Source: Stercorarius parasiticus
Lineage: Eukaryota; Chordata; Aves; Charadriiformes; Stercorariidae
Assembly (NCBI GenBank): GCA_013396915.1
Contig: VWZL01002212.1
Coordinates: forward strand, 241,182 to 305,181
Direction of reading: 5' to 3'
Length of the DNA: 64,000 nucleotides
A model generated the notes under the pieces. That model was given only the letters and a program-made list of their open reading frames with translations. It had not been told where the DNA came from and did no database searches. A program made the translations under genes and the position numbers. Positions 59,056 through 64,000 of the stretch are shown here, one piece after another (the first letter of the stretch is position 1; every line of letters begins with the position of its first letter).

Positions 59056-59862
59056 ATGGCCTGGCAAGGATGTTTCAAGGATTTCTCCCAGGTTTCCCGG
59101 CCAGGGCTCCATGCACATGTACACGCAATGTCTGGCCAACTTGGCATGAGTGAGTTGCACAGATTCATCCCTCACCTCCATGGACAAGTGCCCAGGCACA
59201 GCACACGCCTGCCTGGGGTGTCGAGGTTCCCTGCAGCCCTGCGGGAGCTGGGCAAGGATCCTGGGAGCCTGATGGCATGCAGGGATACAGCAGTCCCCTT
59301 AGCATCACACTTCGTTTTCTCCAGAGATGCCCCTCTAGCCCCATTCTCGGGGAAAGGTGCCTACTGCCCAGCCCGGGGCAATGGGATTCACCTGCAGAGG
59401 AGGGCAGGAAGCCCATTTTGGGGAGAGCCAGGGTGGTGGTCTGGGCTTGGGGGAGTGATGGGAAGCGGCAAGGTGCTGATGGTGGGTGCAGCAGGCTGTT
59501 GTTTGGCATCTGGACAGCTTCACTCAGCGAGCGTCTTGGAGAAGGAAACCTGCAAACAGGGTGAAGGGGAGATCTTTTTGCAGTTCATGCGCCATCTTTT
59601 GCAGTGGGGCCCTGGGAAGGAAAGAAATGGGCCTCTGGCTGCATTATGGTGTCTCTTTCTGCCCTCTGCTCTTTCTGGAAATCCCCAAACCTGCCTCTTT
59701 CCAGTACAGCTGCGGTCAGACGCCGCCCTGCGTTACACCAGGCACCTTGCTCTAGGAGACAAAGACGTGCCTATGAACACCCATAGAAAGACATTGAAAA
59801 TAGCTGGAAGTGTCCCAGGACAAACAGATGAAGTGAACTTGCAGACACAGGGGAAATATTAA
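59056..59862 (+). other. Longest open frame in the intergenic region (268 codons), probably non-coding
   Basis: ATG to stop is open for 268 codons, the longest such frame in the window, in a visibly GC-richer stretch. The predicted product is low in order-promoting patterns, has no signal peptide, membrane segment or family motif that I recognise, and overlaps long open frames in other frames and on the other strand. That is typical of stop-poor GC-rich DNA. I cannot exclude an exon of a long non-coding or lineage-specific transcript. Confidence 0.2.
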
Positions 59863-60929
59863 AAGGGAATTGACTCTATTTATCCAAGGTATGAAAAGAG
59901 CCATTATTCCCAAACAAAGAGGTAACCTGAGGAAGCTGCGGCTGACAAGGAGGAGCAAATCGAATGGACTCTCCCTTCATTTGTCGCAGCAAAACGTGCC
60001 AGGGGCTCTGCAAGCAAATAAAAGGTATGGCCCTGATGGGAACAGCTAACACTTTAAGGCTAGAGCAAACAGTGCGTGTTTGCAGGTAGCCTGCAAGTTA
60101 GGGAAAGGGCAGAGGAGATTAAAGAGGAGATAATCGGCACTCCCCAGGGGCTAGGCACACAAACGAGCCAGATCAGATAGTTCAGCTATGGCAATAAATC
60201 TGTCTGCTGGCTATCTGGGTAACATCTGCATTTTCTGGATGGGTACTGCCTTTGCTGCTGGAGCACGCTGACCCTTGAGCACCCCTGCTTACAGGGTGCT
60301 CGGGAGGTGAGGCAGCTCTGGGTGCTTCTCTGAGCTTCTTGGTGAGAAAACGCTGTAGACCCTGCCCCCGCGGGAGCCTGGAGCGGTGCAGAAAACTTTA
60401 AGGTCTCAGCCCTGAGTCTCTCAGCTGGCAATGCTTCCCATCACCTTATTTTTGGAAGAAGGTTTGCACTAAACCCAAGTTCGTGTTAACCCCATTTCAC
60501 CTTGTTTATCAAGGAATCCAAAGCAATGGTGCTAAAGCTGCAAAATATAGTTCATTCACAAAGACACCAGTAACTCTTCAGCCAGGATCTTTGCCTGGTT
60601 TGTACCCCTGTTTCCACCTATTAGCTTTTTTCCCCCTGTGTTTTTTTTATGGTTTTTGATTGCAATGTTTGGTTCTGTAGCTGAGACCAGTCTTCTCTTG
60701 ATTTTAGCTAGGATCTCAAGTGATCCATGAAGATGGGTCATCCAGGCGGATCACAAGAGGACAATGATGTCCGTGTTCAGCTGACCTGATATAATGATAC
60801 AAAGGCTAACCTGTAATGCACGTTCAATATCCTGCAGCAGAAAGATTTTTCTGCTGGTGCAGTTAAATCAATAAACTTGGTAAGTTAGACTGGTACAGAT
60901 ATTTTTAATCACAGTTGCTGCAGGTCCGG
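59863..60929. other. Intergenic, nothing recognised
   Basis: Unique sequence without recognisable exons, repeats or RNA genes. Confidence 0.55.
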
Positions 60930-61600
60930 TGTCTAATCAGAACTACAAACTATTCAGAGGAGTTTTCTTTGCAAATAGGGTTATGTGTAATCAATAGCTT
61001 GGTATCTGTGTGTGTGCACAAATACTCATTTAGTAATGCTGGCCCATGAACGCATTCATTAACCTGACCGCCTGGTGTCACCCCAGCCTCCCTCCCCTCT
61101 TCACAAACAGGAAAAAGGAATGCATTCATTGATTAGATGGCTTTAATTTATTTGCCTGGCTCTAATCTCTGCGCAAGATAAGACTGCTGAGAACTGTCAA
61201 ATTGCATGCTTTGGAGAATTGAGAAGGCCATTTCCTCTCTATTTCCTACATTATATGATAATGCAAGATGCGTAGTAGCATTCTCCTTCTCCCCACAAAG
61301 CATCAGTTAATGGATATAGCTTTTAGTGTCACTGTTTTGTGCTAGTATGTCCCATCATTTATGCACAGAGAAATTAAATAAATATTTAATACTGGCGGAA
61401 CACAATTGAACTTTGAGTAAACAAACAGAATGAATTACCTACCAGCCCACCTCTTTGGGAAAGCCTGGCCCTGATCGAATGAACACATACCTGCCCTGTT
61501 TGACGTACGTCGTTTTGATGTTGAAGGTTTATTTAATTACCGTATTTTTAATTCTGTCTCCTGTGAGTTATTGCTTCATTCCCCCCACCCCCATCCCTTA
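60930..61600. promoter_or_regulatory. Possible conserved non-coding regulatory block
   Basis: An AT-rich, unique, motif-dense stretch. GCATTCATT occurs twice (61,052-61,060 and 61,122-61,130), followed by AACCTGAC in one case and GATTAGATGG in the other. Several ATTA/TAAT cores follow. A perfect 10-base palindrome GACGTACGTC (61,502-61,511) holds two ACGT cores in CpG-poor surroundings and resembles a CRE/ATF-type site. No repeat is recognised. The look is that of a gene-desert enhancer, but conservation cannot be seen from one sequence. Confidence 0.3.
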
Positions 61601-64000
61601 GTCAATATTGCCTCTCTATGACAGATTGCTTGATGTGCATGTTGTTTACTTGTGAGAGTAGGAAAACCTTTACAGCAAAATTGTCCTTCGGTTGGTGTTG
61701 GAGGTGGTCTCTGATATCAAATACTACAGGAACTGTTGGTTAAGCAGCTGCTGGCTTTCACTTGAAGCAGCTTTTATTTGCTTTTATTTCAGTGGAGGGG
61801 AAGGGAGACAGAGCACTGCTGGTGCTGCAGGCGTGGAGCTGTAGGCGAGTGCTGATCCAGTAATTTGCTGGGCTTCTGTGCTAGAGCGTGGTGTGGTGGC
61901 CTCTCCCAGGGATGATGGCACAGCCAGGCCAACCCACAGCTGAAGCTATAGAGGATAAACAGGGAAGGAGTCAAGGTATGAGGGGGGGGAAGGAGACGAA
62001 GATGTGGGAATGTGCTCAGGGAGGGAGGAACAAGCAGCAGTGAAGGCAGCAGGTAGGGCAGGAGGGGTAATCCTCCACGACCTCGATACTCCCAACAGCA
62101 TGAATTACCCTGGGGTACCAACCTTGGCACCCACATGGCTCCAGGCACCTGGAGATGAATGTGTGGAGGCAGCGTTGTGCTGTGTCCTTTCTTGAGGTGC
62201 AATTTGACATGTGCTTCATCGTGCCAGCTGGAGATCTTCCCCCTTCCACCCTGCCCACACCGTGTAATGACTGTAAACCAGCTGTGAGGGCACCGATGTT
62301 GTGCTTTGGCTTATTCCTGCTAAAACCTTTTCCTGACTTGGCCATGGATGGGCATTGTCCCTTACTTTTCTTCAGGCTGGGGTCTTCCTGAAGCAGGGAT
62401 GAAGGTGGGCCCCAAGGGGTCCTAGTTTGGGTCTCTGTGGGGCTTGGGGCATGGTGGGGTCGCAACACTGTTCCCCAACTTGCTTTTCTGTCTGCTTTTG
62501 GTAGATGCTTCCCATCGTTAGCCTTGGGTTTTGCCTATGAAGATCCGAACCACAGGTGACGGGCCAGAGAAATGATTTTCATTTTCCTCTGAGGTCGTTT
62601 ATTCCCAATTCAAGTTAGTCATGAATGAAATTTGTAACCCAGCTGATGTGTTTCCTCTGTGGAAATGACGGTGGGGCTGGCTGTTTCCAAAGTGGTGGAA
62701 CAGCGCTGCACAGCGTGCTGGTGGGAGCTGGGAGCCTTTCATCAGGGGCATCTGTCTGGAGAGTTAGTGGGAAGTCCTGCTTAACCTTGCACCCCAGGAA
62801 AGAGACTTTCTGAACTGAACTGGTGGGGAAAGAGGGTGAAATACCCACAGGACATTTTGCCTTATCCCACTGGCTCATGAACTGCACAGGGCTTGGGCAA
62901 GTTCTGGGGTTTGGCTCCTGATTGACTTCAGGGCTTGGATAAGAGCACTCAGAGAGATGACAAGCTACTATGATTTGGGGGGTTTATTTTTCAAACGTCT
63001 GCATCCTGTGTATTTTTCATCAACCCTAAAGTTATTGTGGGTTTTGTGTGTTTTTTTGTTTTTTTTTTTAAGGGGAGTGGAGGGGGCAACAAAGCAGAAA
63101 TAATGTCTCCCTGACAGCACTTGCTGTGTTCAGCCTGGGTGCATGATTTTGAATGTAGTGATGCCTATGGTATGTGACGTGCTCTCGTACCCTCAGAATG
63201 GCTACGTGCACTGGGGAAGCACAGCTTCCTCCCGAACACTGGCAGAAAGGAAGGAGGAAAGAGAGGGGGAGTGCTGCAAACACCATTTACATATCTGGGG
63301 GATGAGCTCATCCTCTTCAGTGCAAACAGGAATTTAGAAGGTTCATTAAAAAAAATAATTCGTTTAGTTATTTCTGAAAGATAAAGCACTGCTCTCTCCT
63401 GGTAATGGGCTTGGAGGAAGAGGAGGAGAAGGCCGCATTGCTAATATTCTGTAAGAGTGTAAACATCTCCCTGCTTTGTAAAAGCTGTTTCTTCTTGTAA
63501 AGCAAAACCTGCAAAAATCCCCTGTTGCTGAGTTTGTAGCCTCCTGGCCCAGGTGTGTGACTTCTGGTCAGCAATTTCCACTGCCAGTTAAATGATAGAT
63601 ACCACCTGTATTTAGGAGCCAGCACCACCTACCATCACCTAGACACTTACCTAAGGAAGGAAAATGTTTAGTCTATGAAGCAGCCTCTCTATTTCCCTCT
63701 AATTACAGCAACTCTACATTGGACAGATGGCCAACTCTCTGCATCATGTCAGGGAAGTTCTGCTTATTTGTCTGTGTGCTGAGCTTTATTATAGCACCTC
63801 CAGACGCATTTATTTTAAGTTAACTTAGGCTACTCTGGAGCTGCATCAGAGTAAGGCACATCTTCACAGCAGCAGCACCTTCTGCTCACTTGCCTTGTCT
63901 GGAAAAACCTTACTTCTGCTTCTGAAGCAGACTTTGCTTGATGTTTTACTCCCATCTAGTGCTTTTTATTAAAACTGCTGGTGCTCTGCTTCTGATACAG
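61601..64000. other. Intergenic to the window end, nothing recognised
   Basis: GC content rises around 61,790-62,470, giving open frames of 137-150 codons on the minus strand with overlapping frames on the plus strand. None has a recognisable product. A T-rich run lies at about 63,050-63,071. No exon of a downstream gene was identified. Confidence 0.55.

Noticed and set aside
61789..62468. 137- and 150-codon overlapping minus-strand open frames.
   Set aside because: They lie in a GC-rich patch where stops are rare in all frames; the composition is low-complexity (Leu/Pro/His-rich) without a known domain.
1..64000. CRISPR arrays, bacterial operons, tRNA or rRNA genes.
   Set aside because: The sequence is vertebrate nuclear DNA with spliced exons and LINEs; no regular spacer arrays or tRNA-like folds were seen by eye.

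Overview
This is nuclear DNA of a vertebrate, almost certainly a bird. Spliced exons encode most of a vertebrate Golgi glycosyltransferase, and the repeats are CR1 LINE pieces plus a solo endogenous-retrovirus LTR of a type I recognise from bird genomes. I cannot name the species. The LTR family suggests a neoavian bird, but that is inference.

Region 1 (about 1-22,150) holds the 3' part of GALNT1 on the + strand. GALNT1 is polypeptide N-acetylgalactosaminyltransferase 1, which starts mucin-type O-glycosylation. Eight coding exons (5190-5397, 7005-7175, 8620-8737, 9695-9875, 17471-17610, 18726-18824, 19535-19669, 20760-20906) join in frame with GT-AG introns and compatible phases. They give the end of codon 161 plus residues 162-559, then a stop. 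The numbering lands on the known catalytic residues D209, H211 and H344 and on the three CLD aspartates of the ricin-type lectin domain. The upstream coding exons (residues 1-160: cytoplasmic tail, membrane anchor, stem, start of the GT-A domain) are not in the window; bases 1-5189 look like intron. A 3' UTR of about 1.2 kb follows, with a perfect miR-30 8mer site and a poly(A) signal at 22,124. The largest intron (9876-17470) contains a 36-nt sequence at 15,018-15,053 with good splice sites on both sides. It has no stop in the required phase and would add 12 residues between the catalytic and lectin domains. It is the most interesting unexplained signal here.

Region 2 (about 22,150-64,000) is a gene-poor intergenic stretch; I find no convincing exon or RNA gene in it. 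It carries CR1 3' ends (26.4-26.7, 41.0-41.2, 56.1-56.4, 56.7-57.3 kb), two older CR1-clade reverse-transcriptase relics in opposite orientations (44.4-45.2 and 46.7-47.1 kb), and a 595-bp solo LTR with a perfect 5-bp target duplication (48,918-49,512). It also holds a diverged ~90-bp sequence present twice 1.8 kb apart (37.55 and 39.34 kb), short tandem duplications and low-complexity tracts. Two AT-rich, motif-dense blocks (57.9-58.0 and 60.9-61.6 kb) look like possible regulatory elements. The single ambiguous base (56,887) sits exactly where about 100 codons of a CR1 reading frame are missing, which suggests an assembly join.

The window has one host gene; everything else is intron, UTR, repeat or unassigned intergenic sequence.
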